Shown here piece by piece: positions 31,921-39,280 of a stretch of DNA of 64,000 nt. Source of the DNA: Candidatus Aenigmatarchaeota archaeon (GTDB lineage Archaea > Aenigmatarchaeota > Aenigmatarchaeia > GW2011-AR5); assembly GCA_016184005.1 (NCBI GenBank), contig JACPDL010000002.1, positions 1 to 64,000 on the forward strand, given 5' to 3'. The notes under the pieces are model-generated. The model was not told the DNA's origin and did not search any database. It saw only the letters and a list, made by a program, of their open reading frames with translations. Position 1 is the first letter of the stretch; each line of letters starts with the position of its first letter. Both the position numbers and the translations under genes were made by a program.

Positions 31921-32658
31921 TTATTGAAATAATGATTCTGCATCTCTTAACGACCTGAAAGATGCTATGAGCTGTTCAGTATCGGCGCCGTTTTCTTTCA
32001 GCAGGTCAAAAAACCCTATCTTGCCGCTTTTTTCGAATCTTCTTAATGCAAGCTCTCTCGGAGAGATTACAGGATCTATTATTCTCTTTTCTGCAAGCTC
32101 CTTTATTTTTGTCGCGATGAAATAGTTTATGAAATCATTCTGCACGGCAACATCAAAAGAATTTCCGTAATATGCTTTCATTTTCGCTGCAAATTCCTTT
32201 GCATTTTCTGCATCATAAGCTTTTTCTCCGAAATTTGAGTTGCACAAAGTTTTTACAAATGTTGGTTTCCGATTAAACTTGAATTCAAAAACGCCTGATC
32301 TTATCAATGGAAACATCCTGCAGACATGGGGCCTGTTTTCATAGACAGTGCATTCGCCGGGCCTGTAAAACACGCAAGAGCCGTGATTGAGATGCCATGA
32401 GACAATTACAGCTCTTTGCGATTTTTTGTCAAAGAAGAACTGCAACGGCTCTATAATTGCATTGATGTTCCTTTCATCGGCTATTCTTTGCAGTTGCTCG
32501 GTTTCCCACTGCCACAAAGGAAGGCCTATCTCGCTGTCATCAGGCACGCGGAAAATAACCTTTTGCTCTCTTGATTCGGTGCCCAGCTTCCTTATGTTCG
32601 TGCAGCACGCGCCGCACCGGCAGCATTCAAATCTTTCATCAGCAACAGGCAATTGCAT
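31921..32658 (-). CDS. YkgJ-type cysteine-cluster protein
   Basis: A 245-residue protein with FECCRCGACCTNIRK at the N-terminus and CTVYENRPHVCRMFPLI near residues 105-120, the Cys signature of the YkgJ/UPF0153 Fe-S or zinc-cluster family. Members are often linked to oxidoreductase or modification reactions, but the role is unknown. The ATG lies only 2 nt after the 3' end of tRNA-Gly(CCC) on the same strand, so tRNA processing would leave an almost leaderless mRNA. Confidence 0.8.
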   Translation of the reverse strand: MQLPVADERFECCRCGACCTNIRKLGTESREQKVIFRVPDDSEIGLPLWQWETEQLQRIADERNINAIIEPLQFFFDKKSQRAVIVSWHLNHGSCVFYRPGECTVYENRPHVCRMFPLIRSGVFEFKFNRKPTFVKTLCNSNFGEKAYDAENAKEFAAKMKAYYGNSFDVAVQNDFINYFIATKIKELAEKRIIDPVISPRELALRRFEKSGKIGFFDLLKENGADTEQLIASFRSLRDAESLFQ

Positions 32659-32660
32659 AA

Positions 32661-32776
32661 TGCACCAGCCGGGATTTGAACCCGGGTCATGAGCTTTTTC
32701 TGAAATATGGGATACGACACGTTCGAACGTGGGGTATTTGGGAAGCTCAGGTCCTACCAGGCTAGACTACTAGTGC
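32661..32776 (-). tRNA. tRNA-Gly(CCC) with intron at 37/38
   Basis: GCACTAG pairs with CTGGTGC and the discriminator is A. The D-arm is GTCTAGCCTGGTAGGAC. Anticodon stem TGAGC/GCTCA frames loop TTCCCAA once the intron of about 44 nt is removed, giving anticodon CCC. The intron contains the palindrome CACGTTCGAACGTG. The T-arm is CCGGG-TTCAAAT-CCCGG. It is followed after 2 nt by the YkgJ-type gene. Confidence 0.85.
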
Positions 32777-32817
32777 GCATTTAAAAATTCTGATCAATTC
32801 TTTAAAGAGTTATAGAA

Positions 32818-32966
32818 GGGCTCGTAGTCTAGTGGCTATTTACAACCATAAATGACGTCGCTTTGACGTAGCGAAGATCGGCGGTTCGAAAAGCCCTTTG
32901 CACACGATAAACGTGCAAAGCGCTTGCGGAAAGCAAGCAAAGGCTGCGAAATTCCGCTCGAGCCCA
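32818..32966 (+). tRNA. tRNA-Val(GAC) with D-loop and T-loop insertions
   Basis: GGGCTCG pairs with CGAGCCC, discriminator A. Anticodon stem TCGCT/AGCGA frames TTGACGT, anticodon GAC. The D-loop holds an extra stretch of about 14 nt (TTTACAACCATAAA). The T-loop, TTCGA, is interrupted after position 58 or 59 by about 62 nt (about 32891-32952) before closing with T-CCGCT. The T-loop insert contains TTTGCAC...GTGCAAA and CTTGC-GGAAA-GCAAG and is related to the T-loop insert of tRNA-Gly(GCC) at 57.4 kb. Removing both gives a normal tRNA. Confidence 0.88.
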
Positions 32967-33015
32967 TTTCCCACAATTTTAAATACTTTCCCATTTAATA
33001 ATAAAAAGTGGGAAT
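32967..33015 (+). promoter_or_regulatory. Promoter and inverted repeat of AbrB/PIN module
   Basis: A TATA-like TTTTAAATA (about 32977-32985) lies about 26 nt before the expected TSS. TTCCCAC upstream and GTGGGAA just before the ATG form an inverted repeat spanning the promoter, a plausible binding site for the AbrB-like antitoxin. The ATG at 33016 follows directly. Confidence 0.5.
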
Positions 33016-33303
33016 ATGACGCAAACAATTGCTTGCGATGAAAGAGGACGAATTCTTCTCGCAAAAGACGTAAGAGAAAAATATGGTAATGAATTCGTTA
33101 TAGTGAAAGCTCCAGGCGAACTTGTTTTGCTCCCAATACCTAAAAACCCTCTCAAAGCACTACGTGAAGAAGGGAAAAAAATTCCTCAAGGAGTTTCTGT
33201 TTCTGAAATGAAAAAGAAAGCACGAGATCTGGCATTAAAAGAAATTCTTGAAGAAGCAAAAGAACTGGAAAACCCTGTAAAGAAAAGCCGTAGGAAGAAG
33301 TAA
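33016..33303 (+). CDS. AbrB/SpoVT-type antitoxin
   Basis: A 95-residue protein with the swapped-hairpin AbrB domain (CDERGRILLAKDVREKYG, FVIVKAPGELVLLPI), then a charged helical tail that should bind the toxin. It is 1 nt from the PIN gene and forms a toxin-antitoxin pair with it. Confidence 0.8.
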   Translation: MTQTIACDERGRILLAKDVREKYGNEFVIVKAPGELVLLPIPKNPLKALREEGKKIPQGVSVSEMKKKARDLALKEILEEAKELENPVKKSRRKK

Positions 33304-33304
33304 A

Positions 33305-33670
33305 ATGCCGTATGCTGACAGCGATTTTTTCTTGGCTCTGCTCAAAGAAAGCGACTGGCTTAGTCAGAAAGCTGAAAAGATTCTAAAACAATACAAAGGT
33401 CAGATATGGACCTCTCATTGGTCTCTTGTTGAGATCTTGTTAGTGTCTGATGAATATTTTTTAGATCCTGAAATAATAATTAATTCAATACGGCAGATTG
33501 CTGAAATAAAGGGAGACGCAGATATTATTCTGGCCGCTGCGCATCTGATGAAAAAAAGAGGTATGAGAACATTTGACGCGCTTCATGCAGTTTCATGCAA
33601 CAGCGATAAAATAATAAGTTCTGATTCAATATTTGATACATTTCTCGAAAGAATCAGACTAGAAAAGTAA
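33305..33670 (+). CDS. vapC: PIN-domain toxin (VapC-like)
   Basis: A 121-residue PIN protein with YADSDFFLALLKESDW, TSHWSLVEILLVSDEY and FDALHAVSCNSDKIISSDSIFD carrying the acidic residues. It follows an AbrB-like antitoxin, and probably acts as a ribonuclease. Its 3' end is 3 bp from the convergent dCTP deaminase gene. Confidence 0.82.
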   Translation: MPYADSDFFLALLKESDWLSQKAEKILKQYKGQIWTSHWSLVEILLVSDEYFLDPEIIINSIRQIAEIKGDADIILAAAHLMKKRGMRTFDALHAVSCNSDKIISSDSIFDTFLERIRLEK

Positions 33671-33673
33671 TTT

Positions 33674-34237
33674 TTAATCCTTCTCCGTGTACACCTTTGT
33701 CTCGTCAGCGCCCTGTTGCTTGTTATATTTCACGTCCGCTCTCTCTCCATAGGCCTTTTCGGCTGGCGACGAGAGCATGTGGAAGGCAAGCTTGGCTACG
33801 CGCTGGCCCGGATAGAGCGCCACGGGCATCTTGCCGATGTTTGTTATTTCAAGGACGAATATTCCTTCCCAGCCGGGGTTTATGGAAGCCGACGTCGCAT
33901 GGACGACCACGCCTACGCGGCCCAGGCTGGAGCGGCCGTCTACGACGCCCATCAGGTCGTTCGGCATCTTTATGTATTCCTTTATGGTGCCAAGCACAAA
34001 TTCACCCGGATGTATGATGAAAGGATCCTCGTCTTTGATTGTTATTTTCTCGGTGTAATTGTCTGTCTTCTGTTTTGTATCTATGTAAGGCGTAGAAGCA
34101 ATCTTGAATATCCTGAACTCGTTGCCCAGGCGCAGATCCACCCATGCGGGCTGTATCTGAATGTCTTCGTCAATTGGCTTGACAACGATCTTTCCTTCTT
34201 TTATAAATTTCCTGATTTCATGGTCTGGGAGAATCAT
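33674..34237 (-). CDS. dcd: dCTP deaminase (Dcd/DUT superfamily)
   Basis: A 187-residue trimeric nucleotide enzyme with LPDHEIRKFIKEG, VDLRLGNEFRIF, GRSSLGRVGVVVHATSASINPGWEG, LEITNIGKMPVALYPGQRVAKL. It deaminates dCTP to dUTP; archaeal members may also hydrolyse dUTP to dUMP. It is divergent from endonuclease Q, which acts on deaminated bases in DNA, so the pair may share regulation in uracil control. An inverted repeat lies between the two. Confidence 0.92.
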   Translation of the reverse strand: MILPDHEIRKFIKEGKIVVKPIDEDIQIQPAWVDLRLGNEFRIFKIASTPYIDTKQKTDNYTEKITIKDEDPFIIHPGEFVLGTIKEYIKMPNDLMGVVDGRSSLGRVGVVVHATSASINPGWEGIFVLEITNIGKMPVALYPGQRVAKLAFHMLSSPAEKAYGERADVKYNKQQGADETKVYTEKD

Positions 34238-34300
34238 TGGAACGCACTTTAGGAAAATTCACCGACGAAACTTTATAAGCGTTCCATGAAAGCTGTAATG
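34238..34300. promoter_or_regulatory. Divergent dcd/endoQ promoter with inverted repeat
   Basis: GGAACGC (about 34238-34244) and GCGTTCC (34279-34285) form a 7-bp inverted repeat spanning the promoter region. TTTATAA (34272-34278) is a TATA box for the plus strand. It predicts a TSS at about 34300, matching the ATGs at 34298 and 34301. One regulator could control both genes through this repeat. Confidence 0.55.
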
Positions 34301-35557
34301 ATGTTTTTCGCTGATTTTCACATTCACAGTTCCTATTCCAGAGCAACATCGAAGGACCTGAATCTTGAAACGCTCACACAATACGCGAAAATCAAAGGAC
34401 TGGACATACTTGGCAGCGGAGATTTCCTGCATCCCAAGTGGCAGAAAGAGTTAAAAAATAAATTTTCAGAAGAAAACGGGGTTTACACATACAACGGCAT
34501 TAATTTCATTTTATCCTGCGAGATATCCCTGGTCTACATGCAGGATAAAAAGCAAAGGCGCGTGCACCACATATTGCTTGCGCCGAATTTTGAGGTACTT
34601 CAGCAGATAACAGAATGGTTCCTGAGAAAAGGTCGCGTTGATTATGATGGCCGCCCTATCTTTGGTTTCTCATCGATAGAACTGGCAGAATCTATGATGC
34701 AGATATCAAACGATATTGAAATAATTCCCGCACACGCATGGACGCCCTGGTACGGCATATTTGGCTCTATGTCGGGCTTTGATTCAGTTGAAGAGTGCTT
34801 TGGCGACAAGGCGCGGCATATTCATGCAGTAGAAACAGGATTAAGTTCAACCCCTGAGATGAATTGGAGGATATCAGGCCTTGACAAATACACGCTTGTC
34901 TCGTTCTCTGATTGTCATTCCGCATTTCCTTGGAGATTGGGCAGGGAATGCTGCATGTTTGATTTGAAAGATGCATCGTACAAAGAAATTATGGATGCGA
35001 TAAGAAACAAGGAAAGCGAAAAACTGAAAATGACCATAGAATTCTTTCCGGAAGAAGGCAAATACCATTTTGATGGCCACAGGAACTGCAACTTTTCATG
35101 CGAGCCCAAGGAAACAAACAAGCTTAAGGGCCTCTGCCCTGTATGCAGAAGGAACCTTACTGTGGGCGTGCTTAACAGGGTAGAACAGCTTGCCGACAGG
35201 GAAAAGGGCTTTGTTCCCGAGCACGCGCCGCCTTTCAAGTCATTGATACCGTTAAGCGAGCTGATCGCCCTGGCAAACAAAACGACGCCTTATGCGACGA
35301 AGACATGGGAAGTCTACAACAAGTTAATCGCTGCACATGGCGATGAATTCAAAGTCCTGTTAGAAACGGGGAAGGAAAGATTGGCTGATACTGCAGGTGA
35401 AAATGTGGCAGATATAATAATCAGAAACAGGAGCGGAGAAATAAAGATAATTCCGGGCTATGATGGTGTTTACGGCAGGCCTGTGTTGAACGGCGATGGC
35501 GCAATCAAACAGCCAGTTCCTAGAAAACAAAAGAGCTTGGATCAGTTTTTCCCTTGA
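34298..35557 (+). CDS. Endonuclease Q (PHP-domain DNA repair nuclease)
   Basis: About 420 residues. The PHP metal-binding motifs are FADFHIHSSYSRAT, a central IIPAHAWTPWYGIFGS and SFSDCHSAFPWRLGRE. A C-terminal zinc finger has CNFSCEP and LCPVCRR. This is the layout of EndoQ, which nicks DNA 5' of uracil, hypoxanthine and abasic sites. The track starts at 34286, but the TATA spacing favours the ATG at 34298 (or 34301). Divergent from dcd. A conserved tail QKSLDQFFP ends in a PIP-box-like QxxLxxFF, probably for binding PCNA. Confidence 0.85.
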   Translation: MMFFADFHIHSSYSRATSKDLNLETLTQYAKIKGLDILGSGDFLHPKWQKELKNKFSEENGVYTYNGINFILSCEISLVYMQDKKQRRVHHILLAPNFEVLQQITEWFLRKGRVDYDGRPIFGFSSIELAESMMQISNDIEIIPAHAWTPWYGIFGSMSGFDSVEECFGDKARHIHAVETGLSSTPEMNWRISGLDKYTLVSFSDCHSAFPWRLGRECCMFDLKDASYKEIMDAIRNKESEKLKMTIEFFPEEGKYHFDGHRNCNFSCEPKETNKLKGLCPVCRRNLTVGVLNRVEQLADREKGFVPEHAPPFKSLIPLSELIALANKTTPYATKTWEVYNKLIAAHGDEFKVLLETGKERLADTAGENVADIIIRNRSGEIKIIPGYDGVYGRPVLNGDGAIKQPVPRKQKSLDQFFP

Positions 35558-35563
35558 ATGTTG

Positions 35564-35600
35564 TCACTGATAGATAGTGAAATATAGAAAAGCTTAAATA
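35564..35600 (+). promoter_or_regulatory. Dyad and TATA box before small conserved gene
   Basis: TCACT-GATAGAT-AGTGA (35564-35580) is followed by a TATA-like GCTTAAATA (about 35592-35600). The start codon is 35 nt further on. Similar TCACT/AGTGA dyads lie near other starts in the window. Confidence 0.45.
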
Positions 35601-35634
35601 CGGGCAAACTATAGTATTCTAGAGGTGTGATAAA

Positions 35635-35886
35635 ATGGAACATGTATATACAGTAAGAAGACCTTTACCTACTGAAATGAGAACTCCCGGTAGACAAGAA
35701 GCTGTTGTAGCTGTTTACAAGTTGGGACCTAAAGACTTTCACGTTTTAGGTGATACCAATCCAAGAGGTCTGGGTTTCAATGGAATGCCAGTAAGTTCAC
35801 GTTGGGAAACTTTGCAAGATGCTAAGAAAGCAGCAGCTATTATGGCAAGCGAAGTGTCTCTTTGGCAAACAGAAAAATATAACTAA
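35635..35886 (+). CDS. Hypothetical 83-residue protein
   Basis: It is not recognised. The sequence is alpha/beta by eye (VVAVYKLGPKDFHVLGD, a Gly-rich loop, then RWETLQDAKKAAAIMASE). There is no signal or membrane segment. The codon usage and a clear upstream dyad/TATA support a real gene. It is isolated between endoQ and the convergent lipoprotein cluster. Confidence 0.6.
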   Translation: MEHVYTVRRPLPTEMRTPGRQEAVVAVYKLGPKDFHVLGDTNPRGLGFNGMPVSSRWETLQDAKKAAAIMASEVSLWQTEKYN

Positions 35887-35931
35887 ATTGTTATTCTTTT
35901 TCCTAATTTAAATTTTTCTTTTATCTCATTA

Positions 35932-37215
35932 CTAGAACGTAGGCGTGTTGCCTTCAACGCCCTTCACTGTTATTGTTGTTTCTTTGTCGACGTTGTAAAG
36001 GTAGTAAAGGTCGAATGTCATCAGTATTTCGCCGAAAGGCCTGCTTGTCCAGGCCTGCCTGTCTATGGCAAGGGTGCAGCCGAAAGGCGCTTTCTTGTCA
36101 GATCTCAGGCGCAAAATTTCTGAATTGCCTCCCAGCAATAGCTGCTGGTTGCCTGTCGTAAAGACACTTGGTGTAACAAATACAGGTGATGCTATCTGAC
36201 CTCTGTTCAATGCAGCCGAGACACCGTTTCCTAGACAATCATCAAACTGTACTCCAGATCCGGAAAGTGTTACTGCGCCAAGAACAAATCCGCCCTGCTT
36301 TCCTGTCTGACCAGGTGCTCCTGTAAATTCTGCAGGGGTTGGTATGCCGTTGCCAACATTTTGCAGCTCTATAATATATGTGGCTCTCTCTATCGGATTC
36401 TGGCTTATTGCAACAGGATCTGTATTAACAATAATAGGGCTTGTTGCCCTTGTTACTGCTACTTTGATAGGAGCACCTCCAAGCGGGTGTTCTACTTTAA
36501 AAGTAGCGTCAACAGGTTTGCCCAAGTTTATCCTTGACTCGTATTCGTTCTTAGTCATGACAGGAATCGTTATTGACGCTGTTGTTTTGTAAACATAAGT
36601 TACCCTAACTGCAGGATGAAATTCTGTCCTTAGCCCTTCAGGCAGGACCGGAGGTACAAGCGTCCAGTCTGCCGTGAATGATTGTCCTGGCCTGTTTCTC
36701 TCCTTGTCTGGTGGTGCTAGTTCTTCCTGGAATTTGAAGACTTGTTGCAATTTCGCATCGTTCTTGAAAAGGTTCTTGTTGCATATTGCTTCTTTGCTGA
36801 GATCTGAGAATATGTTACCTATGAATCCTGAAAGTGATAATCCTCCAGCTCCTTTAGCTACGGAAACGCAGAAGTTCTTTCCTATGCACAGGTTGCCGAA
36901 GAACGAGCCCGAAGAAGAGAAGCCGATTGCATTGAAGTCAGATATGCCTTGCAATGAAAGTGTATCGCCCGTTGTGGTCCTCCAACTGTCAACATTTAGC
37001 AACTGTGCACGCACGCACGAAGCGGTTGTGCCTCCTACATTCTGAATATCAGCAAAGAATGAGACGAGGTCTGTTTGTTCTACGATGGCTCTGTCTGCTG
37101 AAAATTCATTGATCTTTAATCCGTTGTTGGGATCTATGGTTGTTGTGCCACCCACGCATGCAGATACAAATACCATGGCGAGCAATGAAAGCAGCAAAGG
37201 GGCAAATTTCTTCAT
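35932..37215 (-). CDS. Envelope lipoprotein 4 of a paralogous cluster
   Basis: A 427-residue protein with signal peptide LLLSLLAMVFVSAC (lipobox VSAC), then NNGLKINEFSADRAIVEQTDLVSFFADIQNVGG, a CARDB-like beta domain. The shared module follows: RPGQSFTADWTLVPPVLPEG ... VRVTYVYKTTASITIPVMTKNEY. The second half has a VNTDPVAISQNP-type beta domain and a C-terminal TVKGVEG. It is closest to the adjacent 344-residue lipoprotein. It is the last gene of a four-gene lipoprotein group on the minus strand. Confidence 0.8.
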   Translation of the reverse strand: MKKFAPLLLSLLAMVFVSACVGGTTTIDPNNGLKINEFSADRAIVEQTDLVSFFADIQNVGGTTASCVRAQLLNVDSWRTTTGDTLSLQGISDFNAIGFSSSGSFFGNLCIGKNFCVSVAKGAGGLSLSGFIGNIFSDLSKEAICNKNLFKNDAKLQQVFKFQEELAPPDKERNRPGQSFTADWTLVPPVLPEGLRTEFHPAVRVTYVYKTTASITIPVMTKNEYESRINLGKPVDATFKVEHPLGGAPIKVAVTRATSPIIVNTDPVAISQNPIERATYIIELQNVGNGIPTPAEFTGAPGQTGKQGGFVLGAVTLSGSGVQFDDCLGNGVSAALNRGQIASPVFVTPSVFTTGNQQLLLGGNSEILRLRSDKKAPFGCTLAIDRQAWTSRPFGEILMTFDLYYLYNVDKETTITVKGVEGNTPTF

Positions 37216-37267
37216 TTTGAATGCACTTGGATAAATTAAGTCTTTGGCGATATAAATAGTTTAACTT

Positions 37268-38302
37268 CTATGCTCGTAACCCTTTAACCGATACTTTAGT
37301 TTCTTTTTCTATGAAATAAAGATAGCTCAAATCAAAAGTTATGGTTACTGTGCCAAAAGGTCTTGAAATCCATTGGTTTCTTGCAAGTCCTAATGTACAG
37401 GAAAAGGTTGCTGATTCACCATTCCTAAGAACTACGCCATTGTCGTTTTCAGGAAGAGTGATCACATAAGAGGACGATTCATAAGTTTGCTGGGAAGGTC
37501 TTTGTAATAACGGTTGTTCTAGTGCAGTTCCTGTATTAATGCAGTCCACGGGTGTTATGCCGCCTGAAAACCTGACAGTGCCTTTCACAAGGCCGTTGAT
37601 ATTGTTGGTAAAGGGGATGCCGTCTCCGGTGTTTCTGAGAGTAATAGTATAGACAGCCGTTTCTTTGTCGTTGAGTCTTGTAATGTCTGGATCCGTGTTA
37701 ACAACAATCTGCGACGGGCCTGAGATCAAGACCTTTATGGGCCCGTTAGTGCTAGTTGCTTCCAAGGATTTCAGGTCCTGCGATTGCCTGAATTCATTTT
37801 TTGTATATATCGGTATATTTAGTGCAGCGGATGTGGAATATTCATAAGTTGCGCGGCCAAGCAAGCGGAAATCCTTTATAATACCTTCAGGAATAAAAGG
37901 CGCCTGCAATGTCCAGCCTACAACCCGAAATTCTCCCGGCCTGTTCAGGCTGGCGTCCGGAGGCGCAAGTGTCGTGTAAAAGTAAGGGGTGTTGCCTGCT
38001 TTATCTACAGGGGTGAACGAAAACTCTGGCAGGGGCTGGCCAATCTTTGCGATTGCCGGCGCATTCTCACGCTGCTGCTGGTCGAAGGCTGTAGAAATAA
38101 GCTCAAGTTTTACCGACTTGGCTGTGCGGCCCCCTACATTTTCCAGTTCCATATATGCGTGAAATATATCGCCGCTGTCAACGCTGCTTGGATCTGCAAA
38201 GAATTTGTTTATCGTTATGCCATTATTTTCATCTGTGCGCAGATCCCGGGTAACGCAGCCTGCAAGAAACACCATTAGCATTACAGTTAATAGAATTCTC
38301 AT
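37268..38302 (-). CDS. Envelope lipoprotein 3 of a paralogous cluster
   Basis: A 344-residue lipoprotein (signal MRILLTVMLMVFLAGC). Landmarks match the next paralogue: NNGITINKFFADPSSVDSGDIF, RPGEFRVVGWTLQAPFIPEG, ATYEYSTSAALNIPIYTKNEF, VVNTDPDITRLNDKE and SVKGLRA at the end. It starts in the stop codon of the preceding gene (ATGA overlap), so translation is coupled. Probably outside-facing and lipid-anchored. Confidence 0.8.
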   Translation of the reverse strand: MRILLTVMLMVFLAGCVTRDLRTDENNGITINKFFADPSSVDSGDIFHAYMELENVGGRTAKSVKLELISTAFDQQQRENAPAIAKIGQPLPEFSFTPVDKAGNTPYFYTTLAPPDASLNRPGEFRVVGWTLQAPFIPEGIIKDFRLLGRATYEYSTSAALNIPIYTKNEFRQSQDLKSLEATSTNGPIKVLISGPSQIVVNTDPDITRLNDKETAVYTITLRNTGDGIPFTNNINGLVKGTVRFSGGITPVDCINTGTALEQPLLQRPSQQTYESSSYVITLPENDNGVVLRNGESATFSCTLGLARNQWISRPFGTVTITFDLSYLYFIEKETKVSVKGLRA

Positions 38303-39267
38303 TTGACCACCTTTAGCTGGGACTGTGCCCGCACTTCGTAATTATATAGAAGCGGCACTAAAACCTGATAGTCAACGAGCTGTTGCGCATTCTCAGGCAA
38401 TTTAAGCTCGCATGCTATGCGGGGAAAAACTTTTCCTGAGGGATATATTGTCTTGAAGTCCCTGCAACAAAGGATGTCGCTGCAGTAAGTCTCTTCAGAA
38501 CCGGTTTTCTGGAATATCTCAGACTGCTTTTGCAATAGAGCCAAGAGCAGGTCTGTTGCCTGAAGCGCATTCTTGAATTCCCCGAAACGGAGATTCTTTT
38601 GTTCGATAGGCATGAAATTTTCGCCGAATGTTATCTTGTCAACAAAGCCGTTGCCGATATTTCTTATGGTGAAGTAAACAAAATACTGCCTGCCTTTTCT
38701 CGCAACTATCGGCATGTCGTCGCTGAATTCTATATCCATCTGCATGTTCCTGTCCCTGTACGTGTACACGCGCGGCCTCGTGTTTATGTTTCCTGCAAGC
38801 TTTTCACGCGTGTATATTTCTTCATTCATTATATCCAGCGTCTGCACTGCTGTAAGCACGCTCTGGAACTTCGCGCGGGCATTAATTGTTTCGCTTTGCG
38901 TTTTCTGGATAATTGGCATAGCCTGGACGGTGCAGCTCAAGGCCGTTATCTGGTCGGGCAGCAATTGCGGTATTGAGAGCTTGCATTCGTTGCTTTTCCG
39001 GAGATTGCCCGTATCGAAAATTTCGAGAATGATATTTCTTATCGGCGCAACATCTTTATTCTGGGCGTCGAGATATAGTGTTGTTTTGCTGCCTGCAAAA
39101 ATTTCAGAAGGCGAAGATGACAAAGAAACTCCAAGGCCTTCCTGCACCCGTATTGGCTGCTGCCCCTGCAATGCGCCAATCGGGTTGAAACCAGGGCTGA
39201 AAGGATTGAGCTGGCTCACGCATGCGGACAAAAAAACAACTGAGAGCAGCAAAAAAATATATTTCAT
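38299..39267 (-). CDS. Envelope lipoprotein 2 of a paralogous cluster
   Basis: A 322-residue lipoprotein (signal KYIFLLLSVVFLSAC). A CARDB-like domain (SPSEIFAGSKTTLYLDAQNKD) precedes a weaker form of the shared module (RAKFQSVLTAVQTLDIMNEE). It ends with a Cys-containing region (YCSDILCCRDFKTIYP) and a beta strand set, YEVRAQSQLKVVK. It overlaps the next gene by 4 bp and follows the first lipoprotein by 13 bp. Confidence 0.75.
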   Translation of the reverse strand: MKYIFLLLSVVFLSACVSQLNPFSPGFNPIGALQGQQPIRVQEGLGVSLSSSPSEIFAGSKTTLYLDAQNKDVAPIRNIILEIFDTGNLRKSNECKLSIPQLLPDQITALSCTVQAMPIIQKTQSETINARAKFQSVLTAVQTLDIMNEEIYTREKLAGNINTRPRVYTYRDRNMQMDIEFSDDMPIVARKGRQYFVYFTIRNIGNGFVDKITFGENFMPIEQKNLRFGEFKNALQATDLLLALLQKQSEIFQKTGSEETYCSDILCCRDFKTIYPSGKVFPRIACELKLPENAQQLVDYQVLVPLLYNYEVRAQSQLKVVK

Positions 39268-39280
39268 TTAAGCACCACGT

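Noticed and set aside
33697-34252. Plus-strand ORFs opposite dcd
   Set aside because: dcd has complete family motifs on the minus strand; the opposite ORFs overlap one another in different frames and show no domain.
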